16,561 bases of DNA, taken from the NCBI GenBank assembly GCA_030147335.1, contig JASKZZ010000051.1, positions 1 to 16,561 on the forward strand. Direction: 5' to 3'. The notes beneath the pieces were generated by a model, which was given only the letters and a program-made list of their open reading frames with translations, did not search any database and was not told where the DNA came from. Position numbers and translations under genes: made by a program. Source of the stretch: Herpetosiphonaceae bacterium (GTDB lineage Bacteria; Chloroflexota; Chloroflexia; Chloroflexales; Kallotenuaceae). Each line of letters opens with the position of its first letter. Within the stretch, counting starts at the first letter, position 1. Shown piece by piece: positions 1 to 7,871 of this stretch.

Positions 1-887
1 GGATCAAACATATGCAACGGCTGCTCAGTAGCGTACTGCAACGCGACCCAGCCTATCGTCTCATCACCATAAACACAGGGGAACACGGCTCCAGCACGAC
101 TTGTCGCGGGAACAACAGATTGAAGATCAAGGTCTTCTAGCCCTGGTTCCGTTGCAGAAAAACCGTCTTGGCTCCAACGCGCGACGGTAGCTACCAACGC
201 ATCACACTCTTCGTGACGCGCTACTGGCACGTCGGCTGCAATTTGTTGTAGACCAAGCGCATAGGACAGTTCAACCGGCATCAAAAGTGTTGCTGCACCT
301 GCATAACTGCTTGTTGCCACACCGGCTAACAAGTACTGAAGCGTATCGTGCAGGGTCGGTGCAAGCATCGCCTGCTCCAAATGGCGCAGAAAATCACGCT
401 GTGCGTACAACTCGTTACGTGTATGAACCGATTGTTCCAAATGAGCCAGCGCCGTTGCCGCATGACGTACCACCACCTCGACACGCTGAAGGTCCGCGTC
501 GGTAAACAGGTTCGCTTGCGTGCTAAATAATTCGATCCAGCCGCGTCTGCGACCAGCCATGATTAGTGGTACACCTAGCCAGCACCGCAGCCCCTGCGCG
601 TTGACACCTTCATCCGCAAACAAATCAGCGATGCGTACTGCATCGGCTGTTGTTTGGAACACAAGATGACGACGCAATGCATTAATCGGCGTTTCTGCGC
701 CCCTTGGCATAGCCATCCGCAGCAATGGACGATCATCATGGCCGAGCCATGCAGCAGCAACGTCATACGGAATTAAGAGTTGAAGGTCGTTGAGCAGTTG
801 AGCAAGATGCTGATCAAAGAGCTGATCCAATGTCGGCAATTGGATTGGCATTTCTCCCATCGCAGCAATTGGCGTATTCACAAGCAT
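1..887 (-). CDS. GAF-domain signalling protein, C-terminus cut by the window edge
   Basis: I translated this frame directly: it is open for 295 codons from the ATG at 885-887 to the left edge with no stop, so the C-terminus lies outside. Residues about 25-150 read as a GAF domain, with the typical end of the fold around residues 100-148 (LGVPL, then GWIEL, LFTDADL and a helix rich in Ala and Val). A short linker helix (about 150-180) leads into a second, more diverged GAF-like unit from about 178 to the edge. GAF domains bind small ligands or chromophores and usually sit in front of a kinase, cyclase or phosphatase, so an output domain probably follows outside the window. The ATG shares one base with the TAA of cutA, and GGAGGGAAG just upstream is a strong ribosome site inside the end of cutA. 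The ligand cannot be told from sequence. Confidence 0.75.
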   Translation of the reverse strand, partial: MLVNTPIAAMGEMPIQLPTLDQLFDQHLAQLLNDLQLLIPYDVAAAWLGHDDRPLLRMAMPRGAETPINALRRHLVFQTTADAVRIADLFADEGVNAQGLRCWLGVPLIMAGRRRGWIELFSTQANLFTDADLQRVEVVVRHAATALAHLEQSVHTRNELYAQRDFLRHLEQAMLAPTLHDTLQYLLAGVATSSYAGAATLLMPVELSYALGLQQIAADVPVARHEECDALVATVARWSQDGFSATEPGLEDLDLQSVVPATSRAGAVFPCVYGDETIGWVALQYATEQPLHMFD

Positions 888-1219
888 TATCTTCCCTCCA
901 CCTCAACCTGAGCGAAAAGCCATTCTAGGTACTTGGCGGAACCCGCGACACTCGGTAATGCTAGCACTTCCGGTGTGTCATACGAATGTAGTTCCAAAAT
1001 TCGTTCGGTAAGCTTGCTAAACAATGAAGAGGTGGTTTTGATCAGCAACAGAATCTCGGCATCGTTGTGAACAGCGTCCTGCCAGCGATAAATCGAGCGC
1101 ATACCGGGAACAAGATTAGCGCATGCAGCCAAACGTTCAGTCACAATCGCTTTACCGATCCGCTCGGCTTCGTCCATCGTCGACGCTGTGACCAACACTA
1201 CCAACGCTTGATCGCTCAT
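887..1219 (-). CDS. cutA: CutA, divalent-cation tolerance family protein
   Basis: This 110-residue protein has the usual CutA length. CutA proteins are small trimeric ferredoxin-like proteins of uncertain cellular role, named for copper tolerance mutants of E. coli. Seen in the sequence: an early hydrophobic strand (residues 6-11), the conserved A-A-C-x-N core at 31-35, the S-x-Y-x-W strand at 42-46, Glu55 followed by a hydrophobic strand and Lys-Thr-Thr (61-63), the H-S-Y-D-T-P-E block at 78-84, and the closing Y-L-E-W-L at 97-101. The start ATG overlaps the TGA of the upstream HAD gene by four bases and its TAA overlaps the GAF gene start by one base, so translation is probably coupled. The family call is firm; a metal role here is only family knowledge. 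Confidence 0.93.
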   Translation of the reverse strand: MSDQALVVLVTASTMDEAERIGKAIVTERLAACANLVPGMRSIYRWQDAVHNDAEILLLIKTTSSLFSKLTERILELHSYDTPEVLALPSVAGSAKYLEWLFAQVEVEGR

Positions 1220-1881
1220 GATCTATCATCCTGTTGCAGCCGCGCTGTGATCCATTGTCCAAAAGCATCCAGAGAAGGACAAACAACATGCGCCTGGGAA
1301 AAATGCAGATCATGGGTCAATTCGTTGGGAATTGCAACAGCAGTCATTCCAGCGGCGCGAGCTGCGGTAATGCCATGCGGTGCATCCTCGACCACTACAC
1401 ACGTTGATGGCGCGACACCAAGAAGCTCTGCCGCGCGCAAGAAAATATCGGGAGCGGGTTTTCCTTGAGCAACCGTGTCACCAGTAACGACTGCATCAAA
1501 CGCGTCCTGCAAGCCCAACTCATGCAGCGCAATATCGAGGTACCGCCGATGACCCGAGGTTGCCAGTGCGACACGCAGACCAAGCTCACGGATTCTTGCT
1601 ACTGTTCCCGCCGCTCCCGGCATCGGGTGTAAATTACCATGGAGCGAAGACAAAAACAGCGCATCGCGCTCAGCCATAACCTGCTCGACCGGCATCGCCA
1701 GTCCTAGTTCCTGACGCACAAGCGTGGCACTTTCCAGCAATCGCAAACCAAACATGCGGTCCACTAACGATTGTTCAAGCGTGTAGCCATGATCCGCAAG
1801 ATACGTACGCCAGGCAGCCTTTTGTAAAGGTTCGCTATCCGCCAGCAACCCATCGAAGTCGAACAGTACCGCCTTAATCAC
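1216..1881 (-). CDS. HAD-superfamily phosphatase, beta-phosphoglucomutase-like
   Basis: This 221-residue HAD hydrolase carries all four family motifs. Motif I is F-D-F-D-G at 7-11, giving nucleophile Asp8 and acid/base Asp10. Motif II is T-S-G at 108-110. Motif III is Lys141 in G-K-P-A-P-D. Motif IV is V-E-D-A-P-H-G at 164-170. A helical cap follows motif I (about 15-90), as in the beta-phosphoglucomutase and YqaB/GS1-like group. These enzymes act on small phosphorylated metabolites such as sugar phosphates; the substrate cannot be assigned. The start is GTG at 1879-1881, overlapping the TGA of the transporter gene by four bases, with GGATGGTGAC just upstream as ribosome site. A second HAD of the same type lies at 14790-15479. 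Confidence 0.9.
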   Translation of the reverse strand: MIKAVLFDFDGLLADSEPLQKAAWRTYLADHGYTLEQSLVDRMFGLRLLESATLVRQELGLAMPVEQVMAERDALFLSSLHGNLHPMPGAAGTVARIRELGLRVALATSGHRRYLDIALHELGLQDAFDAVVTGDTVAQGKPAPDIFLRAAELLGVAPSTCVVVEDAPHGITAARAAGMTAVAIPNELTHDLHFSQAHVVCPSLDAFGQWITARLQQDDRS

Positions 1882-2825
1882 GCGTCACCATCCAGTGCAA
1901 CAGAACGACCAGTCAACATTCGGCGTAGCGCACCGACTCGGCGTGGCCAACCAACTTCTGCTACCGTCACACCAAGCAGCATGATCGCTCCGCCGACCAT
2001 GATCGCGCCAGTGATAACCTCACCGATCCAAAGCCAGGAGAAAAGTGCGGCGAATACAGGCTCAAGCGCAAAGATGAGCGCGGTGTGGGTAGAACTCGTG
2101 TAGCGCTGAAGCTTGAGTTGGAGTGCAAATACAAGAGCCGTAGCAACCAGGCCAAGATACAAAGCGGACGTCCACACGGCACGATCCGGTATTGGCAGTG
2201 GCCGCTCCATAAGCAATGACGTAATTGCAGCCAGAACGGTAACAACCAACAGCTGAACCGTATTGACGGCAACCACTGGCAGCCGAATTGCCCACCGACC
2301 AACCGCCACAATGTGCATCGCGAAGGCAAACGCACAAAGCAGAACCAATGTATCACCTAGCCATTGTTGTGGCGCGATGTTATTGGTGGCCGCGCAGGTA
2401 AAACCAGGCAAGTGGCAGCCCCACGATAACATCAGCAACCCCAGCACCGCTATTCCAACACCCGCGAGCGCCTGTCGAGGAGGTCGTTCGCCCCATATAC
2501 GGCCCAGGAACGGCACCAACACCACATTCAAGCCGGTAATAAATCCGGCACGAGCAGGCGTTGTATAGCGCAAGCCCGTCGTTTGCGTCGCAAAGCCAAT
2601 GAACAGCAGCACTCCCAATCCCACACCGACAGCCAACACTGAACGGCTAAGAACTGCTTTTTCTCGGAGCATGCTTGGAATAAACACAGCAGATGCACAC
2701 CCAAACCGTAGCGCAATCAACGCAAGGGCTGGAAACGCGTCTACCGACGCATGCACAACCGCAAAGGTTGTACCCCAAATCACTGCAATCACTACCAGCA
2801 GCGCATTAGCCGTTCGTTGGCTCAA
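1878..2825 (-). CDS. EamA/DMT-family membrane transporter
   Basis: The 315-residue protein is strongly hydrophobic and has the duplicated EamA layout with about ten membrane segments (roughly 8-26, 34-52, 63-80, 93-110, 119-136, 156-175, 183-203, 217-236, 247-266, 270-289). Each half ends in the family pattern: R-Y-T-T-P-A-R-A-G at 86-94 with W-G-E-R at 111-114, and R-Y-T-S-S-T-H-T-A at 241-249 with W-I-G-E at 266-269. Members export amino acids, nucleosides or other small metabolites; the substrate is unknown. The start is TTG at 2823-2825: an in-frame TAG at 2841-2843 excludes anything further upstream, and GGGGG at 2833-2837 gives a ribosome site. It heads a tightly overlapping set with the HAD, cutA and GAF genes. 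The short basic tail after residue 293 is probably cytoplasmic. Confidence 0.9.
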   Translation of the reverse strand: MSQRTANALLVVIAVIWGTTFAVVHASVDAFPALALIALRFGCASAVFIPSMLREKAVLSRSVLAVGVGLGVLLFIGFATQTTGLRYTTPARAGFITGLNVVLVPFLGRIWGERPPRQALAGVGIAVLGLLMLSWGCHLPGFTCAATNNIAPQQWLGDTLVLLCAFAFAMHIVAVGRWAIRLPVVAVNTVQLLVVTVLAAITSLLMERPLPIPDRAVWTSALYLGLVATALVFALQLKLQRYTSSTHTALIFALEPVFAALFSWLWIGEVITGAIMVGGAIMLLGVTVAEVGWPRRVGALRRMLTGRSVALDGDA

Positions 2826-2859
2826 GCTATAACCCCCAACCTATATTTTGTTGAGGGCC

Positions 2860-2865
2860 ATTATA
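2860..2865 (-). promoter_or_regulatory. candidate -10 box for the transporter operon
   Basis: On the minus strand these bases read TATAAT, an exact sigma-70 -10 box, 34 bases upstream of the TTG start of the transporter. No convincing -35 box is present at 16-18 bases, so this is a partial match only. The short space between the STAS gene and the transporter fits a new transcription unit starting here. Confidence 0.4.
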
Positions 2866-2876
2866 CCTAATCAAAC

Positions 2877-3218
2877 CTAGACGCGTGCCGGTTCTCGATA
2901 TGATTGTAGGTCACGCTCGTCAACAATCGGCATAAAGCGCGACATCTCAACCATCTTGAAGATTTTCTGATGATGTGGGCTGACATTGATCGCGAATAGC
3001 TTGAAGCCAGATTTGCGCGCTTGCACCACAAACTTCAGCAGCGCCGAAATACCGGCAGAGTTAATAAAGTTCACCTGTGCAAAATCCAAGGCAGTGATCG
3101 GACTCATCTCGCTGCAGGCCTGCTCAATCGCGGCGGCGGAAATAGCGTCAACGCTGGGCATGCTGATACGAAGAATAGCGAGGTCGCCTTGTTCTTCACG
3201 ACGGACAGAAGGAGCCAT
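2877..3218 (-). CDS. STAS-domain anti-sigma factor antagonist (SpoIIAA/RsbV-like)
   Basis: This 113-residue protein is a single STAS domain. In partner switching such a protein, when unphosphorylated, binds an RsbW/SpoIIAB-type kinase and frees its target; kinase phosphorylation of a Ser switches it off and a PP2C phosphatase restores it. The phosphosite loop is F-I-N-S-A-G-I at 51-57, aligning with the family D-S-(S/T)-G loop, so Ser54 is the likely phosphorylated residue. The usual Asp before it is Asn53. The domain ends with the expected amphipathic helices around 84-95. It lies 40 bases downstream of the RsbW-like kinase gene, with GAAAGGA upstream of its ATG, and is the last gene before the transporter operon. 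Kinase, substrate and the phosphatase at 5343-6416 form a complete set. Confidence 0.87.
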   Translation of the reverse strand: MAPSVRREEQGDLAILRISMPSVDAISAAAIEQACSEMSPITALDFAQVNFINSAGISALLKFVVQARKSGFKLFAINVSPHHQKIFKMVEMSRFMPIVDERDLQSYREPARV

Positions 3219-3258
3219 AGTTGAATATCCTTTCTCGAATGAGAAATACGTTTGAGTG

Positions 3259-3681
3259 TTAGGACGATTTACGTTGAAGCCGAAGAGTCATGACTGTACC
3301 CTCGGATGAACTGGTAACCTCACAGTGATCAACAAGCGAACTAATCAGGTACATGCCGAACCCACGCAGCATTCCTGCATCAAGGTTCTCCTCCTCAACA
3401 ACACGCCGGCTCCAGTCGATCCGGTCAACGCCTGTACCATGGTCGATCACGCGCACCTCAAGATGGTCGCCATTGACACTGAAGGAAACATCGACGGGCA
3501 TGTGCGATTGACGCTTGCTACCATGATCAATCGCGTTGTTGACAGCTTCGCTAACGGCTAGCTTCAAATCTTCGATACGCTCCGCATCAAAGCCGAACGT
3601 GTCGCCTAGCTCTGCGGCGCTCGCGCGCACAACGCGCTCGAATGCTGGATCGGACGGAATAGACAGGGTTACTTGATGCAT
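3259..3681 (-). CDS. RsbW/SpoIIAB-like anti-sigma serine kinase (GHKL ATPase)
   Basis: At 140 residues this has the length of SpoIIAB and RsbW. The N box A-V-S-E-A-V-N-N-A is at 42-50: Glu45 matches the catalytic base and Asn49 the magnesium ligand of SpoIIAB. The G1 box is D-H-G-T-G at 80-84 and the G2 box R-G-F-G-M at 106-110, so the ATP site looks intact. Such proteins hold a sigma factor or another target and phosphorylate a cognate STAS protein. The STAS gene lies 40 bases downstream, and the TPR gene ends 15 bases upstream with GGAG before this ATG. No sigma factor gene is present in the window, so the target is unknown; it could be a non-sigma partner. Confidence 0.9.
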   Translation of the reverse strand: MHQVTLSIPSDPAFERVVRASAAELGDTFGFDAERIEDLKLAVSEAVNNAIDHGSKRQSHMPVDVSFSVNGDHLEVRVIDHGTGVDRIDWSRRVVEEENLDAGMLRGFGMYLISSLVDHCEVTSSSEGTVMTLRLQRKSS

Positions 3682-3696
3682 AGAACGCTCCGCAAA

Positions 3697-5298
3697 TTAG
3701 GATGACGTCGGCACAACTTGGTGCGGCAGCCGTGCCACGCGACCACCACGTGCCACGAGCCGGTCGTAACGTCGCAGATAAGCGCGGCCAACGGGTGTGT
3801 TGCCGGTTTGGAGGTAGCACGCGCCAACGTAGTACAACGCTTGCGCATGGTTGGGTTGAGTCTTGATAACCTGTTCAAATAAAGGAACTGCACGAGCAGG
3901 CTCAAGTAGCTCTTTGTAGCACATTCCCAACAAGAACGCCGCTTCAATATCCTCGGGCTTGTGGGTCATCACAGCCCCAAGCTCTGCTGCGGCAAGCTCA
4001 TGCTGGTTTCGCCGAATGTAAATACAGGCAAGATCGTAGCGTAGTGTTGACGCGCCGGGCGTAAGGTCGATTGAACGACGCCATGCAGTAATTGCCCATG
4101 GTTCATTGCCGATGACCAGGTACATGAAACCGAGCAGGTAAAACGCCAGTGAGTCATTGTCGAGCAGCTGTGTTGCACGCTCAAGCGCTCGTGCCGCCGC
4201 CTTGGGCTTACCCAGATCATACAATAGCTTGCCCATCTGCACATAAAGCTGACCTTCGGTGGGACGTTGGCGGGCGCACTCAAACAAGATGTTGTATGCC
4301 TGCTTAAGCCGCTTGCCTAGTCGCAACACCGTTGCGATACGCAGCCGTGCCACAACATAGAACGGATCTTGGGGCGGGATAAACAAGTATTCGCGAACTG
4401 CTTCTTCCCAACGGCGGCGACGCGCTAGCAAATTTCCAAGCAGGAACCGCGCCCGATGTTCCTCGGGCTGCCATTCAAGCAGCGCGCGATATATTCGCTC
4501 GGCTTCTTCTTCCGCACCCTGATTCTTCAGGTCATCCGAAAGGCGATAATACCATTGTGCCGTGTCTGCTTCGGTTTTGTTGACCAGCTCTTGTGGCTCA
4601 GACTCGGGCGAAATAAAGGTTGGCTCAACACGCAGCGCATCAGCAAAGCAGCGTTGCGCCAGCTCGTGAGCGCCGTGACGTTGATGCATGAGCCCCATGT
4701 AATACAACGGCTCGCCGGCCTGCGGACGAACTTCACGTGCAGAAGCATAATGGATATACGCTCGCACCGAGTCGTTGAGCTGCTGGTAACAGCGACCAAG
4801 CGCAAAATGCGCTTCATACAGGCCGTCATTATGTTCCAGCGCCTCCTTGAAAGCAGCAATTGCCCGCTCGGTCTGCCCGGCAGCTGCGAATGCTACACCA
4901 AGATTGTAGTGGGCTTCCGTTAACGACGGGTCGGTGCGAACAGCTTCAAGATATTCTCGTAGTGATGCATCCCAGTCTTCGGCAAACGCCCACGCATTGC
5001 CGATATACAGGTAGATAATCGCGCGTTCACGATCCGAAATTATCGCGCGTTGTCCACCATCGACATATGCCGCGATCAGCGCTGCCTTGAAACGATCAAC
5101 AGCCTCGGGATACTGCGCACCAAGATACGCTCGGATACCCTGGCTGAAGGCAGTGCCCAGCTCTGAGCCATCCATGAAACGCTCGCTCCCGACAAACGTG
5201 TCAAGGTCGAGCGGCATAAACAACAAGGTTTCGGGGGGATTCATAGGTAGCTCCTGCAACGTCGCGCCGGAAGCATAGCTCGTTATTGCTTGCGTCAT
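3697..5298 (-). CDS. tetratricopeptide-repeat (TPR) scaffold protein
   Basis: The 533-residue protein is built almost entirely of TPR helices. Typical repeats with the W/Y-x-x-L-G, A and P pattern lie at about 92-125, 127-159, 161-193, 196-227, 247-279, 281-313, 350-382, 384-415, 418-449, 451-483 and 485-515. There is no signal peptide or membrane segment, so it is probably a cytoplasmic protein-interaction scaffold. I kept the ATG at 5296-5298 (GGAAGG nine bases upstream), but the ATG at 5242-5244, residue 19, has a better placed AGGAG and may be the true start. It sits between the PP2C phosphatase and the RsbW-like kinase with short gaps (44 and 15 bases), which suggests it bridges or organises parts of the switch or the chemosensory array. 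Its partner is not known. Confidence 0.85.
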   Translation of the reverse strand: MTQAITSYASGATLQELPMNPPETLLFMPLDLDTFVGSERFMDGSELGTAFSQGIRAYLGAQYPEAVDRFKAALIAAYVDGGQRAIISDRERAIIYLYIGNAWAFAEDWDASLREYLEAVRTDPSLTEAHYNLGVAFAAAGQTERAIAAFKEALEHNDGLYEAHFALGRCYQQLNDSVRAYIHYASAREVRPQAGEPLYYMGLMHQRHGAHELAQRCFADALRVEPTFISPESEPQELVNKTEADTAQWYYRLSDDLKNQGAEEEAERIYRALLEWQPEEHRARFLLGNLLARRRRWEEAVREYLFIPPQDPFYVVARLRIATVLRLGKRLKQAYNILFECARQRPTEGQLYVQMGKLLYDLGKPKAAARALERATQLLDNDSLAFYLLGFMYLVIGNEPWAITAWRRSIDLTPGASTLRYDLACIYIRRNQHELAAAELGAVMTHKPEDIEAAFLLGMCYKELLEPARAVPLFEQVIKTQPNHAQALYYVGACYLQTGNTPVGRAYLRRYDRLVARGGRVARLPHQVVPTSS

Positions 5299-5342
5299 AC
5301 GTATTGGCCTTCCGGTGACAGCAGCTTCATCATCGCACCATG

Positions 5343-6416
5343 TTACACCGCTACGCCAGATTCAACTGGCACGGCCGTCCGATATTCTTCTAAAGTAAGT
5401 CGTAGCTGCGACAATAATTCGCGGCTCAAACCACGTCCATGACGGGCCTGAACTATTTTGCCGAGCTTCGGCAGTGTTGCCTGCCATGTGTCAACGTCAG
5501 CGGGTAAATGTCCCAACTCGCACCATAATCCGGCTGAAGCCATCTCGCCCATAACATCAACGCATACATTACGCAGCTCAGCATTTAACTCCGGCAAACG
5601 TCGCCGCATCACAACCATTGTCACATCATCAGCGAGAGTATTGTCGCTCCACGCCTTGATTGTGTTAAGGATTGTCGCCATCATTGTGCGGGGTCGTTGC
5701 TGATGATACCGGAGCAACAACGATTGCAACCTTCCAAAACCATACATCCGCTCGCGCCGATCATTTGCCTCGGTAATGCCGTCGGTGTAGAGCAGCGCTG
5801 TTTCACCTGGTCCGAGCCTTGCGGTCATGGTTTCATACTCTGCATCCGGATCAATACCAAGCGGCAATCCTGACAGCTCCAACTCATGCACATCGCGTCC
5901 GATCACCACTGGAAAGTTATGCCCGGCATTTGCGAAGCGCAGCGTTCCCGTTTCAATATGAGCATGGACATAGATCATGGTTACCATACCATGTGGCATT
6001 TCGCTGATGAGCGCCCGGTTAAGCGCCGCGAGCGTCGCGCCCGGATCAAGCTTTTCTTTGGCGATTTGACGGAACAGCGTCCGTGCAACTGCCATTCGGA
6101 GCGCCGCCGCCAATCCATGTCCCGAAACATCACCAATCATCAGGCCATGCCAACCGTCATCAAGCGATGGAAAATCGTATAAATCGCCACCGATCTCGGT
6201 AGCCGGCAATGACGCAGCAGCCAGTTCCCAGCGTGGCAAACGTGGCACTGTTTGGAGCAACAAGCCCTGCTGTAATTCACGCGCCATCCGCAGATCTTGT
6301 GCTAGCTCAGGATGGTCGCCCGGTGACGGACGCTGTGCTGCTCGGGCAGTGAGCGCCAAGCGCGGCGGTAAGCGCCGGCAGGCAGAGCGATGACTTATGA
6401 GACTCGTCCACGACAT
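5343..6416 (-). CDS. SpoIIE-type PP2C serine phosphatase with extra C-terminal region
   Basis: Residues about 38-272 of this 357-residue protein form a PP2C/SpoIIE phosphatase. It opens with the usual amphipathic helix (38-56), then shows E-I-G-G-D-L-Y-D at 74-81, I-G-D-V-S-G-H-G at 94-101, A-N-A-G-H at 162-166, L-L-Y-T-D-G at 208-213 and A-D-D-V-T at 262-266. Asp78, Asp96, Asp212 and Asp263 or Asp264 are the expected metal ligands. The domain would dephosphorylate a phospho-Ser STAS protein, probably the product of 2877-3218. No sensor domain precedes it: the first 35 residues are basic and low in structure. The last 85 residues (273-357), with W301-like and Cys-containing helices, are not part of the PP2C fold and I do not recognise them. 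It begins 15 bases after cheR, with GGGGA upstream of the ATG. Confidence 0.9.
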   Translation of the reverse strand: MSWTSLISHRSACRRLPPRLALTARAAQRPSPGDHPELAQDLRMARELQQGLLLQTVPRLPRWELAAASLPATEIGGDLYDFPSLDDGWHGLMIGDVSGHGLAAALRMAVARTLFRQIAKEKLDPGATLAALNRALISEMPHGMVTMIYVHAHIETGTLRFANAGHNFPVVIGRDVHELELSGLPLGIDPDAEYETMTARLGPGETALLYTDGITEANDRRERMYGFGRLQSLLLRYHQQRPRTMMATILNTIKAWSDNTLADDVTMVVMRRRLPELNAELRNVCVDVMGEMASAGLWCELGHLPADVDTWQATLPKLGKIVQARHGRGLSRELLSQLRLTLEEYRTAVPVESGVAV

Positions 6417-6431
6417 GGAGACATCCCCAAA

Positions 6432-7871
6432 CTAGCGATGCTGAAACCGATCAACGTCAAGCTGCTGCAAAAATCTTCGGCATGTGTCGCGCAGCCAAGC
6501 AACAGACACACCATCCAGCACATCCGTGGGTGATCGATCACTAAGCTTTCGCAAGGTGCTGCGATATTCCCGTTCAGCCAAATCAAGCCGCTGCTGGCCA
6601 CGATAGGCATTAGCTAGATGAAACGACGGCAATGGCGCCTGCGGGTCGAGATACCGCACCCGCTCAAGATGCTGCACAGCCTGGTCCCAACGCTCCTGAT
6701 TGGCTAACATCATGCCTAGAAGCAGATGGGCCTCGTGTGTTAGCGCATCAAGCTCAATTGCACGGCGTGCTTCGGCAGCCGCCATCTCCCAATCGCCACG
6801 ATTTGCATGGATATGCGCGATCGTTGCCAATGCCTGGGGGTACTGCTTGTGGTCAGGCTTGACCTGCTGTAATAGCTTCAATGCATCGTCAAACGCGCCA
6901 GCCTGAAATTGTGCAGTCCCTTGCTCATACGTCGACAGCTGAGGTTGCACATGCACTGGCCGCTCCGCCCGGCGCGCCAGAACTACCGGACGTGACTCAC
7001 GAACTGGAGCTGGATGTTCACGCGGAACAGTACGTGGCTGCGGCACAAAAACTCGTGGTAGTGGCTTGCGGTAAACAAACGCTCCTGCCACCTCAATCGT
7101 CTCGAACCGGTCAAAAATACGCCACAGCGTTTCGGAGTAACCAAGAAACAGGTACCCACCGGGCGACATCGAGTCGTAGAATCGCCCCATCAGCGCTCGA
7201 CATGTTTCAACAGCAAAATAAATTGTCACATTCTGACAGAACACAATATCCAATCCACGCGCCCAGACAGGAAACTCGGCATGAAGGTTGTGCTGTTCAA
7301 ACCGTACAAGATTGCGCACTTCAGAAGCAACCTCGTACATGCCTTGCTTTTGGACAAATCGCTGTCGAAGTTCGGTTGGCGCTACGTTGGCAAGTGCTCG
7401 ACCGCGGTATTGTCCTGCCTGCGCCTTGGCCAAGGCTTGAGTGCTAATATCGGTCGCATACACTTCAACCTGTCGCGGCAGCGGCTCGCCAAGCGTTTGC
7501 AGCAGCGATATTGCGAGTGAGTAGGGCTCCTCGCCCGTTGCGCAGCCGGCGCTCCAGCACCGTAACGGAAGCGCGTTTGGACGATCCTGCTGTAGCTTAG
7601 GCAGAATATGCTCCCGCAAGGCCCGATGATGCGCAGGAGTCCGAAAGAATTGGGTTTCGTGATTGACGACAAGCTCGGTTAGTCGATGTAACTCGGCAGA
7701 ATCAAGCTGCTGTAGATACAAACGTGTGCTGTCAAGCGCCAGCGCTTCCATGCGCACTGCAAGCGCACTTTCCAGTGAACGATGGCGACCACCATCAAGC
7801 ATAAAGCCACTATATTGTGCGATACGATTGGCCAGATCGTGGAACTGCCCGGTTGAAAGCGTTGGGCGCAT
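6432..7871 (-). CDS. cheR: CheR-type receptor methyltransferase fused to TPR repeats
   Basis: Residues 1-270 of this 479-residue protein are a CheR methyltransferase, which methylates receptor glutamates using S-adenosylmethionine. Visible are N-H-E-T-Q-F-F-R at 70-77, the SAM loop W-S-A-G-C-A-T-G-E-E-P-Y-S at 106-118, A-T-D-I-S at 139-143, N-V-T-I-Y-F at 214-219 (usually R-N-V-L-I-Y-F; here the Arg is Gln213) and L-F-L-G-Y-S-E-T at 241-248. A Pro/Arg-rich linker (270-312) leads to about four TPRs (315-343, 345-376, 379-410, 413-444). TPR-bearing CheR proteins occur in gliding and type IV pilus chemosensory systems. The ATG shares one base with the cheB TAA, so the two are translationally coupled. 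The MCP here lacks a CheR-tethering pentapeptide, so the TPRs could supply recruitment instead; that is inference. Confidence 0.95.
   Translation of the reverse strand: MRPTLSTGQFHDLANRIAQYSGFMLDGGRHRSLESALAVRMEALALDSTRLYLQQLDSAELHRLTELVVNHETQFFRTPAHHRALREHILPKLQQDRPNALPLRCWSAGCATGEEPYSLAISLLQTLGEPLPRQVEVYATDISTQALAKAQAGQYRGRALANVAPTELRQRFVQKQGMYEVASEVRNLVRFEQHNLHAEFPVWARGLDIVFCQNVTIYFAVETCRALMGRFYDSMSPGGYLFLGYSETLWRIFDRFETIEVAGAFVYRKPLPRVFVPQPRTVPREHPAPVRESRPVVLARRAERPVHVQPQLSTYEQGTAQFQAGAFDDALKLLQQVKPDHKQYPQALATIAHIHANRGDWEMAAAEARRAIELDALTHEAHLLLGMMLANQERWDQAVQHLERVRYLDPQAPLPSFHLANAYRGQQRLDLAEREYRSTLRKLSDRSPTDVLDGVSVAWLRDTCRRFLQQLDVDRFQHR

Noticed and set aside
4456..4923. 155-codon open frame on the plus strand
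   Set aside because: Antisense shadow of the TPR gene, whose repeats are clear in the other strand.
6881..7447. 188-codon open frame on the plus strand
   Set aside because: Antisense shadow of cheR with no recognisable protein pattern.
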